A program made the position numbers and the translations under genes. Source: Nitrosopumilaceae archaeon (lineage in GTDB: Archaea > Thermoproteota > Nitrososphaeria > Nitrososphaerales > Nitrosopumilaceae). From it: a DNA stretch of 64,000 nt. Under the pieces are notes generated by a model. That model made no database searches and was not told the DNA's origin. It saw nothing but the letters and a program-made list of their open reading frames with translations. The stretch covers positions 54,227 through 118,226 of the forward strand of contig JANQNN010000047.1 of NCBI GenBank assembly GCA_028279545.1, written 5' to 3'. Below are positions 27,063 to 36,036 of the stretch, piece by piece (the first letter of the stretch is position 1; each line of letters begins with the position of its first letter).

Positions 27063-27403
27063 AAACTCTCCTTCTTTCTTATACTTTGTTTTTGACGATT
27101 ACTGTTGTGTTTAGTTAATTCTCTTTCCAGTTTTCTGCTCAAATCATCAGAGATCTTGAGAATATCCCAACCTGATTCAGTGTAGGTTAGTCTATTTTTT
27201 GACATTACAACAGTAGCTGTTGCATCATAAAGAGTTCTTGATCCATCTTTGTTTTGTGTTTTTACATCAATTTTTGCCTCAATAATGTCTGGAAGTATTT
27301 TTTTTGCTTTTTCCAAAGCATCTTCAAATTTGATTTTTAGGAATTTAGCTGAAGAATCATCTTTGGGTAAACCAATTACATACAAAGGAACTTTATCACT
27401 CAT
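27059..27403 (-). CDS. HPF/RaiA-like ribosome-associated protein
   Basis: The 114-residue protein follows the beta-alpha-beta-beta-beta-alpha order of the hibernation-promoting-factor domain: a first strand (VPLYVIGLP), a helix (FEDALEKAKKILPDI), strands EAKIDVKTQ, YDATATVVM and RLTYTES, then the helix ISDDLSRKLERELTKH and a basic tail. That pattern is similar to HPF (DMYAAIDLAVDKLERQLKK), but identity is low and the call is tentative. It overlaps a Usp gene by 4 nt, which suits a stress role. Confidence 0.5.
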   Translation of the reverse strand: MSDKVPLYVIGLPKDDSSAKFLKIKFEDALEKAKKILPDIIEAKIDVKTQNKDGSRTLYDATATVVMSKNRLTYTESGWDILKISDDLSRKLERELTKHNSNRQKQSIRKKESF

Positions 27404-27510
27404 ATCTTAAATCTGTAATTTTGAATTAAAAACCAATATAATAATTCTTAGTAATGATTTTCAGTGTTGATATTGCAAGGGACATATTTAATGAATTATG
27501 AAATAGAGAC

Positions 27511-28368
27511 ATGGTGGATGTAAAAAATTTAAAATTATCAGCACTTGTAAAAAAGGCTATTACTGTAGGTCCAAATACTTCTCTCCTAAAAACAAGGGAA
27601 ATTCTTTTGGAAAATAAGGTAAAGAGAGTGGTAATTGTAGATAAACGTAAACCCTTGGGGGTAATTACTGAAAAAGATATTGCAAAAAAAATTTATGGTT
27701 TAGGAACAACGCCCATTAAAACCATAAAAGCAAAAGATTTCAAATCTAAAAAATTATTTACACTTACACCAGAGGATTCCGTTAAAGATTGTGCAAAAAT
27801 GTTGAAAAAAAACAGAATTAGTTTGGCATTAATTCTAAATAAAGATAGAACACTAAAAGGAATAGTTACAAAAACTGATCTTGTATCAGTATTTCTTACA
27901 AAAGAGTCATCTTCCATTAAAGTATCACAAATAATGAGAAGAGATGTTATTACAGCAGCGCCTAGTGATCCAATTTTACATGCAGAAAGTTTGTTGATAC
28001 GGTATGGGATTTCAAGAGTAATTATTAAACGAAATCGTTTACCAGTAGGAGTTATTACTTTTAGAGATTTTGTTCCTGCAAAAATTCCCCAATGGATTGC
28101 TGAATCTGCAGATCCCAAGGAGGTTCAAGAATATAAATTCAAAAAGGGATTAGAAGAAATTCATTCTAATCAAATGAGCTACCTTTTTCCCTTTCATTGT
28201 ACTGACATAATGACTTCTAATCCAATTACGATTGAGGAGAACGAAGATATCAAACAGACCATAGTGCTTATGATAAAAAATAATATTAGTGGACTACCAG
28301 TAGTAAAAAAATCAAAACTGGTTGGAATAATCACCAAATCAGATATTGTAAAAGTCTTAGCAGTGTAA
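27511..28368 (+). CDS. Four-CBS-domain protein
   Basis: The product (285 aa) consists of two Bateman modules, four CBS repeats in all. Repeat ends are seen at GVITEKDIAKK, GIVTKTDLVSVF, GVITFRDFVPA and GIITKSDIVKVLAV. No catalytic domain is attached, so it probably senses adenine nucleotides and regulates a partner. It diverges from the HPF-like/Usp pair and converges with the next Usp gene, leaving 2 nt between them. Confidence 0.9.
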   Translation: MVDVKNLKLSALVKKAITVGPNTSLLKTREILLENKVKRVVIVDKRKPLGVITEKDIAKKIYGLGTTPIKTIKAKDFKSKKLFTLTPEDSVKDCAKMLKKNRISLALILNKDRTLKGIVTKTDLVSVFLTKESSSIKVSQIMRRDVITAAPSDPILHAESLLIRYGISRVIIKRNRLPVGVITFRDFVPAKIPQWIAESADPKEVQEYKFKKGLEEIHSNQMSYLFPFHCTDIMTSNPITIEENEDIKQTIVLMIKNNISGLPVVKKSKLVGIITKSDIVKVLAV

Positions 28369-28370
28369 AT

Positions 28371-28805
28371 TCACTTTACAATCATCAACGAACATGAAGA
28401 AGTTTGGGCAAGCTTGTTTGAAACACTTCCTAACAATAGTCTAGTTACTGCACCAAGACCCTTATTTCCAACAATTATTAAATCACATTTTTCATTTTTT
28501 GCTACCTTTTCTATTTCAGTTACAATATTTCCTTTCTTCAAAAGAGTTTTTGGGGTAATTCCTTTTTTTAAAACCATCTCATTTGCTTTTTTAAGAGTTC
28601 TTTCCCCAAATTTTTGTAACATTTCAAGATACTCTTTTCGGTCTAAGAGATTAATTGGAAATGATTTTTCAACTACATATAACAAAATAATTTTAGAGTC
28701 AAAAGCCTTTTGAACTTCACAAGCTCGACTTAATGCTCTTTCAGAATACTTGGATCCATCTAAAGGAACAAGAATTTTTTTGAAATTTGTAATATTTTTT
28801 GTCAT
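28371..28805 (-). CDS. Universal stress protein
   Basis: A 144-residue Usp beginning KKILVPLDGSKYSERAL with the nucleotide-binding G-x2-G-x9-GS motif (GNKGLGAVTRLLLGSVSNKL). It overlaps the neighbouring Usp gene at 28802 by 4 nt (second in a tandem pair). The two share the fold but differ in the middle helix, so they may form a heterodimer; that is inference. Confidence 0.9.
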   Translation of the reverse strand: MTKNITNFKKILVPLDGSKYSERALSRACEVQKAFDSKIILLYVVEKSFPINLLDRKEYLEMLQKFGERTLKKANEMVLKKGITPKTLLKKGNIVTEIEKVAKNEKCDLIIVGNKGLGAVTRLLLGSVSNKLAQTSSCSLMIVK

Positions 28806-29233
28806 TTTACAATTAATACGGGTTTTTTGACTTTATGAAGCACATAGTTTGAAACACTGCCCAAGAACAATTCTTTTGCAGAACCTCTTCCACGCGCACC
28901 AATTATAACCATATCAATTCCATTTTTAGGATTATTTGCAAATCTAGCAATATCATATCCAGGATCTCCTTGAAGTGCTTTTCCAACTAGTGAAATTCCT
29001 TTTTTGGCAGCTCGAGTTTTTGCACTTTCAAGCGTTTTCTTAACTTCAGTCATTTTACCATAATCTAAAAATCCCATGGGATGAATTGCATATATTCCAG
29101 GAACGGATTTTACTGCTATAGCGGTAATTGTTCCATGAGATATTCTTGCAATATGGATAGCCATATCTAAACCTCGTATTGAGTTAGCTGAACCGTCAAG
29201 TGGGACTAGAATTTTCTTTGTTTTTACTTTCAC
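28802..29233 (-). CDS. Universal stress protein
   Basis: The 143-residue Usp starts KKILVPLDGSANSIRGLDMA and carries GARGRGSAKELFLGSVSNYV as ATP-binding motif. It is first in the tandem pair with 28371-28805. It is close in sequence to the Usp proteins at 30650 and 35008 (shared DGSANS/DGSSNS, KE-x-FLGSTSNYVLHK), so these three look like recent duplicates. Confidence 0.9.
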   Translation of the reverse strand: MKVKTKKILVPLDGSANSIRGLDMAIHIARISHGTITAIAVKSVPGIYAIHPMGFLDYGKMTEVKKTLESAKTRAAKKGISLVGKALQGDPGYDIARFANNPKNGIDMVIIGARGRGSAKELFLGSVSNYVLHKVKKPVLIVK

Positions 29234-29343
29234 AAATTTTGTTCATAAATGTCTAATTTTAAATTAAGGAATGATTATCCTTTCTGATTTTCAAAAATGA
29301 TAATTTAGGGCTTACTCTTATTCAAAAATAAGCATAGAATTTT

Positions 29344-29781
29344 GTGGATAATACCTTTGCTGAGCAAATAATGAGTAAAAACGTCTTAACCGTTGATAAA
29401 ACCACCTCCATTCAAGAAGCAGCCCTAAACATGAGAAAATTACAAATTGGTTGTGTTATAGTAACTGAAGATAGCAAACCAATAGGTATCGTAACCGAAA
29501 GAGATTTTGTAACCAAAGTTGCAGCAGATGGTAGGCCTCTTTTTACTGAAATCCATGAAATAATGTCTTCACCTCTAATTTCCATAGATCCTGAAAAAAC
29601 CATATGGGAGGCGTCTGAAATACTGAAAAGAAAACGAATTCACAAACTTCCTGTTAAAGAAGATGAAAAAATAGTGGGAATAATTACAACTTCTGATATT
29701 ATTAAAATTTGCAGTATCGGCTCAGATTCTGAAATGAGAAAAATTTGTGACCAAATTCTCTTACGAATGGAAAAGGAATAA
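29344..29781 (+). CDS. Two-CBS-domain protein
   Basis: Begins at a GTG. The 145-residue protein is one Bateman module: repeat one ends with GIVTERDFVTKV and repeat two with GIITTSDIIKIC. The inner IMS-K-V-x-T-V-D openings are canonical. A short helix with charged residues follows. It likely binds AMP/ATP or SAM and acts through a partner; the partner is unknown. Confidence 0.88.
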   Translation: MDNTFAEQIMSKNVLTVDKTTSIQEAALNMRKLQIGCVIVTEDSKPIGIVTERDFVTKVAADGRPLFTEIHEIMSSPLISIDPEKTIWEASEILKRKRIHKLPVKEDEKIVGIITTSDIIKICSIGSDSEMRKICDQILLRMEKE

Positions 29782-29827
29782 TCTCAAAAATCATAGAAAT
29801 TCAATTACTTTCCTGGAATCAAATTAC

Positions 29828-30067
29828 TTAATATTTGTCAGTGATCTTATATCGTCCTTTTTTCAATTGAAGTAAAATTCTTAGTAAAAAGAATAACCAA
29901 ATTATCATCAGAAAAATATACAAAAAACTCACGTTAGGTTCTGATTCTATTTGTTCGTGAGACTCCGATTTCATTTGTTCTTGAGGCTCAGGCATTTCAA
30001 AAGGCAAGACTGTCACAATACCCAAAAAAATAGGTATAGTAACTAAAACAATTAATGGAATTACCAT
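29828..30067 (-). CDS. Small two-helix membrane protein
   Basis: The 79-residue ORF has helix 1 at about residues 2-22, a central acidic/Gln-rich outer loop with repeats of Glu and Pro (PEPQEQ, SESHEQIESEP), helix 2 at about 50-67 and a basic tail. It lies 6 nt after the CBS gene on the same strand, so it is probably cotranscribed and could be its membrane partner. That link is inference. Confidence 0.5.
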   Translation of the reverse strand: MVIPLIVLVTIPIFLGIVTVLPFEMPEPQEQMKSESHEQIESEPNVSFLYIFLMIIWLFFLLRILLQLKKGRYKITDKY

Positions 30068-30073
30068 GATTTT

Positions 30074-30535
30074 TTAATGATAGGGACTGTAATTTGAAAA
30101 AATCTTCACTACAGAATGAAAATACATGTCTCTCACATCATCCTCAGTAGAAACTGCTAATAATTTTACGATATCCGTTGAAGTAACAATACCAACCAAA
30201 TTATCATCATCAATTACAGGTAATTTCCTAATTTCCCTATCATGCATTAAATCAGATGCTGTCCTAATTGAATCATCAGAGCTAATTGAGAATAAGGGAG
30301 AGGACATTATTTGTTTTATTGGAGAAGAAATTGGGTATGCATGAGCAACAGCTTTTATCGCAAAGTCTCTGTCAGTAACTATTCCTATAGGTAAATTATT
30401 CTCCATTACAATTACAGCACCAACTTTGGCATCTTCCATCATTTTTGCAGCTTCATTTATTGTCATTGACGCATCAACTGATAAAACCGATTTAGACATT
30501 ATATCTGAGATGGTCATTGTTTTGGGATCTTTCAA
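30074..30535 (-). CDS. Two-CBS-domain protein
   Basis: A 153-residue Bateman module: TISDIMSKSVLSVDASMTI opens repeat one, which ends at GIVTDRDFAIK, and repeat two ends at GIVTSTDIVKLL. A Tyr/His-containing tail follows. It is closely related to the CBS protein at 29344-29781. It diverges from the Usp at 30650 with 114 nt between. Confidence 0.9.
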   Translation of the reverse strand: MKDPKTMTISDIMSKSVLSVDASMTINEAAKMMEDAKVGAVIVMENNLPIGIVTDRDFAIKAVAHAYPISSPIKQIMSSPLFSISSDDSIRTASDLMHDREIRKLPVIDDDNLVGIVTSTDIVKLLAVSTEDDVRDMYFHSVVKIFSNYSPYH

Positions 30536-30649
30536 TTTTCATACTGTCTATACTGCTTTGATATTTGATAGTCGTCAAGAATATCAAATCTGAAAATCAT
30601 TGTAGATAATCTCAATCCTATTTAAATTGAAATTTCCATCTGTAATTTT

Positions 30650-31075
30650 ATGGCAATTAGTACCAAAAAAATTCTAGTTCCACTTGACGGTTCAGCCAAC
30701 TCTTATCGTGGTCTTGAAGTAGCCATCCACCTTGCAAGGCAATCTCACGGAACAGTAACCGGTTTGTATGTAGTTGGGACAGTCAAACCACAGGTAAGTG
30801 AGCCAATTACACCATTAGAGAAATTATTCTTAGAACAGGCACAAAAAATCATGAAAAAAAGTAAAAAAATGGCAGCTAAAAAAGGAATATTATTCTACGA
30901 TAAAATTTCCTATGGGGATAACGGAAAAAGAATTGTTAGTATAGCAGACCGTGAAAAATTTGATTTAATTGTAATAGGTTCAAGGGGTTTGGGTGCAGCA
31001 AAAGAGGTCTTTTTGGGAAGTACCTCAAATTATGTTCTTCATAAATCAAAGATTCCTGTTTTAATAGTAAAGTGA
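30650..31075 (+). CDS. Universal stress protein
   Basis: The 141-residue Usp has KKILVPLDGSANSYRGLEVA at the start and GSRGLGAAKEVFLGSTSNYV as ATP motif. It is similar to the Usp proteins at 28802 and 35008. A 20-codon ORF follows within 2 nt. Confidence 0.9.
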   Translation: MAISTKKILVPLDGSANSYRGLEVAIHLARQSHGTVTGLYVVGTVKPQVSEPITPLEKLFLEQAQKIMKKSKKMAAKKGILFYDKISYGDNGKRIVSIADREKFDLIVIGSRGLGAAKEVFLGSTSNYVLHKSKIPVLIVK

Positions 31076-31076
31076 T

Positions 31077-31139
31077 ATGGCAGAACTAGATCAAAAATCA
31101 TTAAGTCATTTAGAGAAATTACTTGAAAAAACTCAGTAA
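31077..31139 (+). CDS. Possible 20-residue peptide downstream of usp
   Basis: A short ORF (MAELDQKSLSHLEKLLEKTQ) begins one base after the Usp stop and has the amphipathic pattern of a single helix. Its position suggests translational coupling, but at this length chance is a real alternative. Confidence 0.25.
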   Translation: MAELDQKSLSHLEKLLEKTQ

Positions 31140-31151
31140 GCATTTCGAGGC

Positions 31152-31385
31152 TTGTCTGCAAGATGGGAAGATTTGCACCCAAGGAAGGAATTTGACGTTA
31201 AACTTTCTGAGGATTTTCATCTTGGTTATGTGTTTGGAAAATTAGAAGAGGATTTTGTTGGTTGGTTTTATTCCCAAAATGGAAGATCTATGACAGATGA
31301 AGAATACAAACAGTTTTGGGGCAAGTGTAGGAAATTAGTTAGAACTCTTCATCAAAAATATGATATGTTTTATTTTCAAGAATAA
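31152..31385 (+). CDS. Small conserved hypothetical protein
   Basis: Begins at a TTG and encodes 77 residues rich in aromatic and charged residues (RWEDLHPRKEFDV, LGYVFGKLEEDFVGWFYSQNGR, EEYKQFWGKC). No membrane helix or metal motif. The family is not recognised. It follows the Usp gene and tiny ORF at 31077 on the same strand, so it may share their transcript. Confidence 0.5.
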   Translation: MSARWEDLHPRKEFDVKLSEDFHLGYVFGKLEEDFVGWFYSQNGRSMTDEEYKQFWGKCRKLVRTLHQKYDMFYFQE

Positions 31386-31451
31386 TTTTTGGAAATTTTT
31401 TTTAATATTCCGTGGTTTTAGGTTCGTTTTCAAAAAATTTCGTTAATTAAA

Positions 31452-31649
31452 TTAGTATCTTGATTTATTTACCGTAGCAATTTTCTTTTGGGATCTCGGA
31501 GTTTTTGTTTTTGCTTTTGCTTTGCTAACTTTACCTTCTTTTTTTGAAATTTTCCCACTTCTTCGAGCCGCTCTAGAAATTTTTGCTCTCATTTTTTGAT
31601 TTTTTTCCTGCTCTTCTTTTTCCTTATCGGTTAATTTTCTTCGTCCCAT
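31452..31649 (-). CDS. Small, very basic protein
   Basis: The 65-residue ORF is about 40 percent Lys and Arg, with an N-terminal charged helix (TDKEKEEQEKNQKM) and an Ala/Ser/Lys tail (KVSKAKAKTKTPRSQKK) that resembles chromatin-like or RNA-binding tails. No fold is recognised. Nucleic-acid binding is inferred only from composition. Confidence 0.5.
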   Translation of the reverse strand: MGRRKLTDKEKEEQEKNQKMRAKISRAARRSGKISKKEGKVSKAKAKTKTPRSQKKIATVNKSRY

Positions 31650-31720
31650 GTATTTGGAAATAATCTATCATACATAAATTATATCATTAATTTCCGAATT
31701 GATTTTTTAAACCTAAAATT

Positions 31721-33124
31721 TTGAAATTCTGGTTTATGTTCAATAGAATTAAAATTTTATTGATTTTCAACATCGATAATTGCAAATTCTCTAATATTGC
31801 ACATTTACGAACAAAACGGTTGTCGGAACTAAAACGCCACATGGGTCTTTTCCATCTTACAATGTATGGAGTAGGTCTAATTCTAGGTGCAGGAATTTAT
31901 GTATTAATTGGGGAAGCTGCAGGTTTTGCTGGAAATGCTCTTTGGATTTCGTTTATTTTGGGAGCAGTTGTAGCAGCATTTTCGGGGCTTAGTTATTCCG
32001 AACTATCTGCTTTGTTTCCAAGAGCTGCAGCCGAATATGTTTTTGTAAAAGAAGGATTTCGTAGTGAATTTATTGGATTCATTATTGGTTGGTTGACGAT
32101 TCTAACTTCGATTATTGTTGCTGCAACAGTTGCTTTAGGGTTTGGAGGGTACATGGAAGAGTTGACAAACATTCCATTTTTAATTTCAGCTTTAGCCGTC
32201 CTAGGCGTTTTATCATTTGTGAACTTCGTAGGAATTAAAGAGTCCACATGGGCTAATACCATTTTTGCAATTATTACGATTAGTGGTTTAGGAATCATTA
32301 TTTTTATTGGGTTTTCATTTCCACTTGAAAATGAAATTAACTATTTTGAAAATCCAATGGGCTTTAATGGAATAATTCTAGCTTTTGTTTTGGTATTTTT
32401 TGCATTTATTGGTTTTGAAGATATTGCAAATGTAGCTGAAGAAGTAAAACGGCCCAAAAAAACAATGCCAAGAGGAATTATGCTATCGGTTTTAATCTCT
32501 ACAGTAATTTACATTTTAGTTTCATTAGCTGCGATACGAATTGTTGGATGGGAACAACTAGCAGAATCTTCTGCGCCTCTTGCATTTGTAGCCCAACAAA
32601 AATTAGGAGAACAAGGCCACGTTATTTTGTCAATTATTGCTCTTTTTGCAACTGCAAGCACGATTTTGATTACTCTGGTTGCAGGTGCAAGAATATTCTA
32701 TGGAATGGCAAGAGATGGTTCTCTTCCTTCTAAATTGGGTTTGGTTCATAAAAAAACCAAAACTCCGTGGATTGCAGTAGTTTTAATTTTTGTAACTGCT
32801 ATTGGATTCTCCTTTGTTGGAGATATTGTAATTGTTGCCAATATTGTAGTTTTTGCTGTTGTGGTGACTTTTGCTATGATCAATTTAGCTGTAATTCTTT
32901 TAAGATATTTTAAACCTGATGTAGAAAGACCCTACAAAGTTCCAATAAACATTGGTAAATTCCCAATATTACCATTATTTGGTTTAGGGTCAACAATTTA
33001 CATGGCAATACAGTTTGAACTCGAAATAATTTTAGCAGGTCTTGGAATTATAGTCACAGGAGCAATTTTTTATTTTGTATTTAATAAAATAAAAAATCAA
33101 AAACAAAAAGAGCCTTCAAAATGA
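31721..33124 (+). CDS. APC-family amino acid permease
   Basis: A 12-helix transporter. The first core helix holds the substrate-binding GVGLILGAGIYVLIGEAAG, and GFEDIANVAEEVKRPKKTMPRGI matches helix 6-7 of the APC family. Amino acid or polyamine uptake is expected; the substrate cannot be read. The ORF starts at ATG 31721, but the 33-residue leader is unlike the family, so the TTG at 31820 (LSELKRHMGLFHL) is a likely real start. Confidence 0.88.
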   Translation: MKFWFMFNRIKILLIFNIDNCKFSNIAHLRTKRLSELKRHMGLFHLTMYGVGLILGAGIYVLIGEAAGFAGNALWISFILGAVVAAFSGLSYSELSALFPRAAAEYVFVKEGFRSEFIGFIIGWLTILTSIIVAATVALGFGGYMEELTNIPFLISALAVLGVLSFVNFVGIKESTWANTIFAIITISGLGIIIFIGFSFPLENEINYFENPMGFNGIILAFVLVFFAFIGFEDIANVAEEVKRPKKTMPRGIMLSVLISTVIYILVSLAAIRIVGWEQLAESSAPLAFVAQQKLGEQGHVILSIIALFATASTILITLVAGARIFYGMARDGSLPSKLGLVHKKTKTPWIAVVLIFVTAIGFSFVGDIVIVANIVVFAVVVTFAMINLAVILLRYFKPDVERPYKVPINIGKFPILPLFGLGSTIYMAIQFELEIILAGLGIIVTGAIFYFVFNKIKNQKQKEPSK

Positions 33125-33413
33125 TACTGTGATTTATTTTAATTTTTCAACTATTTTTGGACCATATGTCTATTTTTTGGATTGTTTGTAAGAAAGTGCC
33201 TTGATTATTACAGGAATTAAAATTCTAAGCATATTTCTTCAACGTTTGTCTATACAACTTTAATGGTAGTAATTTTGGCCAAAACTTCAGTTAAATCTAT
33301 CCTTAAAAACCTCTTTCAAAAAGCTGTCCTAAATCCCAATAATCTGGAAAAAATAACCTATCATTGCTGAAAATCAAATTAGATAATCTATTCGATGTTT
33401 TTAAAAACCCTAA

Positions 33414-33743
33414 ATGGTTAAGAAAAGTATGAAGAAGATTGAGACCGTAGTTCGTCCAAGTATGAAAGATGAAGTAGTTTCTGCAATTAAAAAAGTAGGA
33501 GTTGGAGGAATAACGGTTTGGCATACTCAAGGGCAGGGGGCAGCAGATCCACCACTTGTTGGTCAATATTTTACCAAAGAGGCAATTGTTACAGTCGTTC
33601 CTGATTCTAAGGTAGATGCTGTGTTAGAGGCTATTGCAACAGTAGCATGTACAGGCTCTAAAGGTGATGGTAAAGTCTTTGTAACAAATGTTGAAGAGGC
33701 TTTAGATATTTGCACCAAAGAAAAAGGCGAATCTGCTATCTAG
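33414..33743 (+). CDS. PII-type nitrogen/energy signalling protein
   Basis: The 109-residue protein has the PII ferredoxin-like core: KKIETVVRPSMKDEVVSAIKKVGVGGITV, the strand AIVTVVPDSKVDAVLEAI and the B-loop TGSKGDGKVFV that binds ATP. The T-loop is short and changed (GQGAADPPLVGQYFTK) and lacks the Tyr that is uridylylated in bacteria. A partner such as Amt is usual, but no amt gene is adjacent. A second start at 33429 is possible. The 289 nt upstream hold no gene. Confidence 0.88.
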   Translation: MVKKSMKKIETVVRPSMKDEVVSAIKKVGVGGITVWHTQGQGAADPPLVGQYFTKEAIVTVVPDSKVDAVLEAIATVACTGSKGDGKVFVTNVEEALDICTKEKGESAI

Positions 33744-33811
33744 ATTCAAATTTTTTTTTCATTTATCTTGGAAATAGTCTAAAAAAATTAAAAATTTTTT
33801 AAAATTTCTAG

Positions 33812-33949
33812 TTAATCTTGAGATTCTTCATAGTCCTCATCTTGTTCATAACCCTCTTTTAGGTCAAGTTGATGAGTTTCTTCCTTTATCTCTTCTTGTT
33901 CAAATTTTTTCCATTTTTTTTCTATTTCTTTGGAATCGTTTTTTGGCAT
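33812..33949 (-). CDS. Small acidic hypothetical protein
   Basis: A 45-residue ORF with a Lys-rich first half (EIEKKWKKFEQEEIK) and an acidic end (EGYEQDEDYEESQD). It is likely disordered or helical. Its placement between PII and CBS genes gives no clear role. Confidence 0.35.
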   Translation of the reverse strand: MPKNDSKEIEKKWKKFEQEEIKEETHQLDLKEGYEQDEDYEESQD

Positions 33950-34054
33950 AAAATGTATTTCACATCATGACATATTAGAAAAGTCTTGATATTCAAAAGT
34001 GATATTCAATTTACGAAGAAAGAATTTCCAATACGAATTACCAAAGATTAAAAA

Positions 34055-34882
34055 CTAATTCGCAATAGCCTTTACAATATCTGTTTTGCTAATTATTCCA
34101 GCAATAGAATTATTTCCATCAAGGACTACCAAACCACTGATATTATTTTCTAAAATTAATTTGCAAGCATTAGAAATTTTTTCATTAAATTTTATGGACA
34201 CAATTCCTTTAGTCATTACCTCTTTTGCAAGGGAAATGTCTCCAAATCCATCTTTAGAAAGAAACCCCTCTCTTATTTGATCGGATAGTGTAAAACCTGT
34301 ATCATCTTCCTCACTTCCTAATTCAATTGATATTCTAAAAAGATCCCTAAAGGAGATAATACCAATAGGTTCTTCGTTTTGATTTTTCACTATTATCCTT
34401 GATACCTTATTTTCAAGCATTTTTCTTACAACCTTGTATAATGGAGCAGCAGAATGAGTAAACACATATTCATGAGTCATATAATCAACAATTGTTTTTT
34501 CATTTGGATTTTCTAGAAAGTGTTTTACCAAGTCAGTTTTAGTAATTATTCCTTTGATTTCTTCTTGGGAGCCAAGTGCAAGGGAACTTACTCCTCTTTC
34601 TACCATGATTTTTGCAGATTCTTTTGGGCTTAATCCTTCTTCAACAAACAAGATTGGTTTCATTATCTTGCTAATAGGGATATCATCTAATCCTTGTCTT
34701 GAAGTCTCTGAAAAAAGAAATAATCCAATATCTTTTTCAGTAATTATACCCACTGGAGCTCCATTTTCTACTACAATTAATCTGCTTAATCTAGATTCCA
34801 ATAATTTTTTAATAACATCAGAGATTGTAGAATTTTTTAAAATGTGAATTGGTTTATTACTGATTTTATTAATAGACAACAA
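34055..34882 (-). CDS. Four-CBS-domain protein
   Basis: Two Bateman modules in 275 residues. Repeat ends are visible at GIITEKDIGLFLF, GIITKTDLVKHF, GIISFRDLFRIS and GIISKTDIVKAIAN. Architecture and length match the protein at 27511-28368, so the two are paralogues. It diverges from the Usp at 35008 with 125 nt between, as several CBS-Usp pairs in this block do. Confidence 0.9.
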   Translation of the reverse strand: MLSINKISNKPIHILKNSTISDVIKKLLESRLSRLIVVENGAPVGIITEKDIGLFLFSETSRQGLDDIPISKIMKPILFVEEGLSPKESAKIMVERGVSSLALGSQEEIKGIITKTDLVKHFLENPNEKTIVDYMTHEYVFTHSAAPLYKVVRKMLENKVSRIIVKNQNEEPIGIISFRDLFRISIELGSEEDDTGFTLSDQIREGFLSKDGFGDISLAKEVMTKGIVSIKFNEKISNACKLILENNISGLVVLDGNNSIAGIISKTDIVKAIAN

Positions 34883-35007
34883 CTAAAACCAATTTGTTTT
34901 CTATAAAAAGATCACTTGTAATTTTCAGAGATGAATATAATTGCAAATTTTTTTCTTAAGATTTCAAGATTGAGAATCATAAAGGTTGTTATATTCGAAG
35001 AGTAATC

Positions 35008-35439
35008 ATGAAAGCTATGGCAAAATTTAACAAAATCCTTGTTCCCCTTGATGGGTCTAGTAATTCTATAAGAGGATTGGACAGAGCAATAGAGATTGCA
35101 AAAGAAAGCGATGCCGAAATTACAGGATTTTACGTATTTCATTTGCCACTACTAGCAGGGGTAAAGTATACCCAAAAAATGAAAGATGATGCACAAGAAA
35201 AGGCCGTAAAAGCAATTGGACCTGCAATGAGACGTACAGAAAAAGCAGGGGCCACGTTCAAATACAAAACTGGTGGTGGGCATACAGGTGCTGAGATTGT
35301 CAACTTTGCTAAAAAGGGAAAATTTGACATGATAGTCATCGGAGCAAGAGGAATGGGGGGCGCAAAAGAAGCGTTTCTTGGAAGTACTTCAAATTATGTA
35401 ATGCATAAAACAAAGATTCCTGTTTTAGTGGTAAAATAA
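35008..35439 (+). CDS. Universal stress protein
   Basis: The 143-residue Usp begins NKILVPLDGSSNSIRGLDRA and has the ATP motif GARGMGGAKEAFLGSTSNYV. It is the last of five Usp genes in the block and the closest relative of the one at 28802. It is divergently arranged with a four-CBS protein. Confidence 0.9.
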   Translation: MKAMAKFNKILVPLDGSSNSIRGLDRAIEIAKESDAEITGFYVFHLPLLAGVKYTQKMKDDAQEKAVKAIGPAMRRTEKAGATFKYKTGGGHTGAEIVNFAKKGKFDMIVIGARGMGGAKEAFLGSTSNYVMHKTKIPVLVVK

Positions 35440-35515
35440 TCACGGTAGGAATTTCTTCATTTTTCTAAAATTTTCTTTCAAGGTTTTCTTGCTAGTAAAT
35501 ATGTAAGCAAATACT

Positions 35516-35623
35516 TCAATAAACAGAATCACAAAAAGGACATACCATCGAATTTCCCTTTGAAATTAAAGAAACTTCAACTAGCTTTTCAACACAACTT
35601 GGGCATTTTATTATCTGACTCAT
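35516..35623 (-). CDS. Tiny zinc-ribbon protein
   Basis: A 35-residue ORF with CPSC at residues 7-10 and CPFC near 28-31, spaced as in a rubredoxin-like or zinc-ribbon knuckle pair. The stop codon and ATG fit the frame without interruption. It is too short to assign a family. Confidence 0.45.
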   Translation of the reverse strand: MSQIIKCPSCVEKLVEVSLISKGNSMVCPFCDSVY

Positions 35624-35705
35624 GATTATTACAGTGAATTTGGGGTATATAGTCTCGCGTGTGTTTAAAATTTTAACACTAAATTTAAACAAAAAAATAA
35701 TTTTC

Positions 35706-35930
35706 TTAATATGGATTTTTTACTCTTATGTTTTGCACAATTTTACCCCTACCTTCTGAATCCCGTGGCTTAAACCTAAGCTTGCAACCACAACAAGGGC
35801 AATTTTTTCCATCCCAAATAATAAAAACTTCACATACCGAACATCGTTTTTGCCCCGATTCATATCGCCCAATATCTTTTTGCATAGGTCTTTTTACTGC
35901 GTAGGCAGAACAAAACTCTTTACAGTGCAC
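35706..35930 (-). CDS. Small zinc-ribbon protein
   Basis: The 74-residue protein has Cys at 3 and 7, and a clear ribbon formed by CSVC (near 30-33) and CPCCGCKLRFKPR (near 44-47), ending in a basic tail. This is a recurring small protein type in ammonia-oxidising archaea as I recall. Likely a nucleic-acid or protein-binding zinc domain; function unknown. Confidence 0.6.
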   Translation of the reverse strand: MHCKEFCSAYAVKRPMQKDIGRYESGQKRCSVCEVFIIWDGKNCPCCGCKLRFKPRDSEGRGKIVQNIRVKNPY

Positions 35931-36036
35931 CTTTAGACTTGTTTATGGTAATTATCAGAGTCTTATTTGTTCAAATTGAACACAATTTAAGTTAAAATCA
36001 AAAAAGATTCTTTGTTCGGATTAAAAAAAATTTAAA

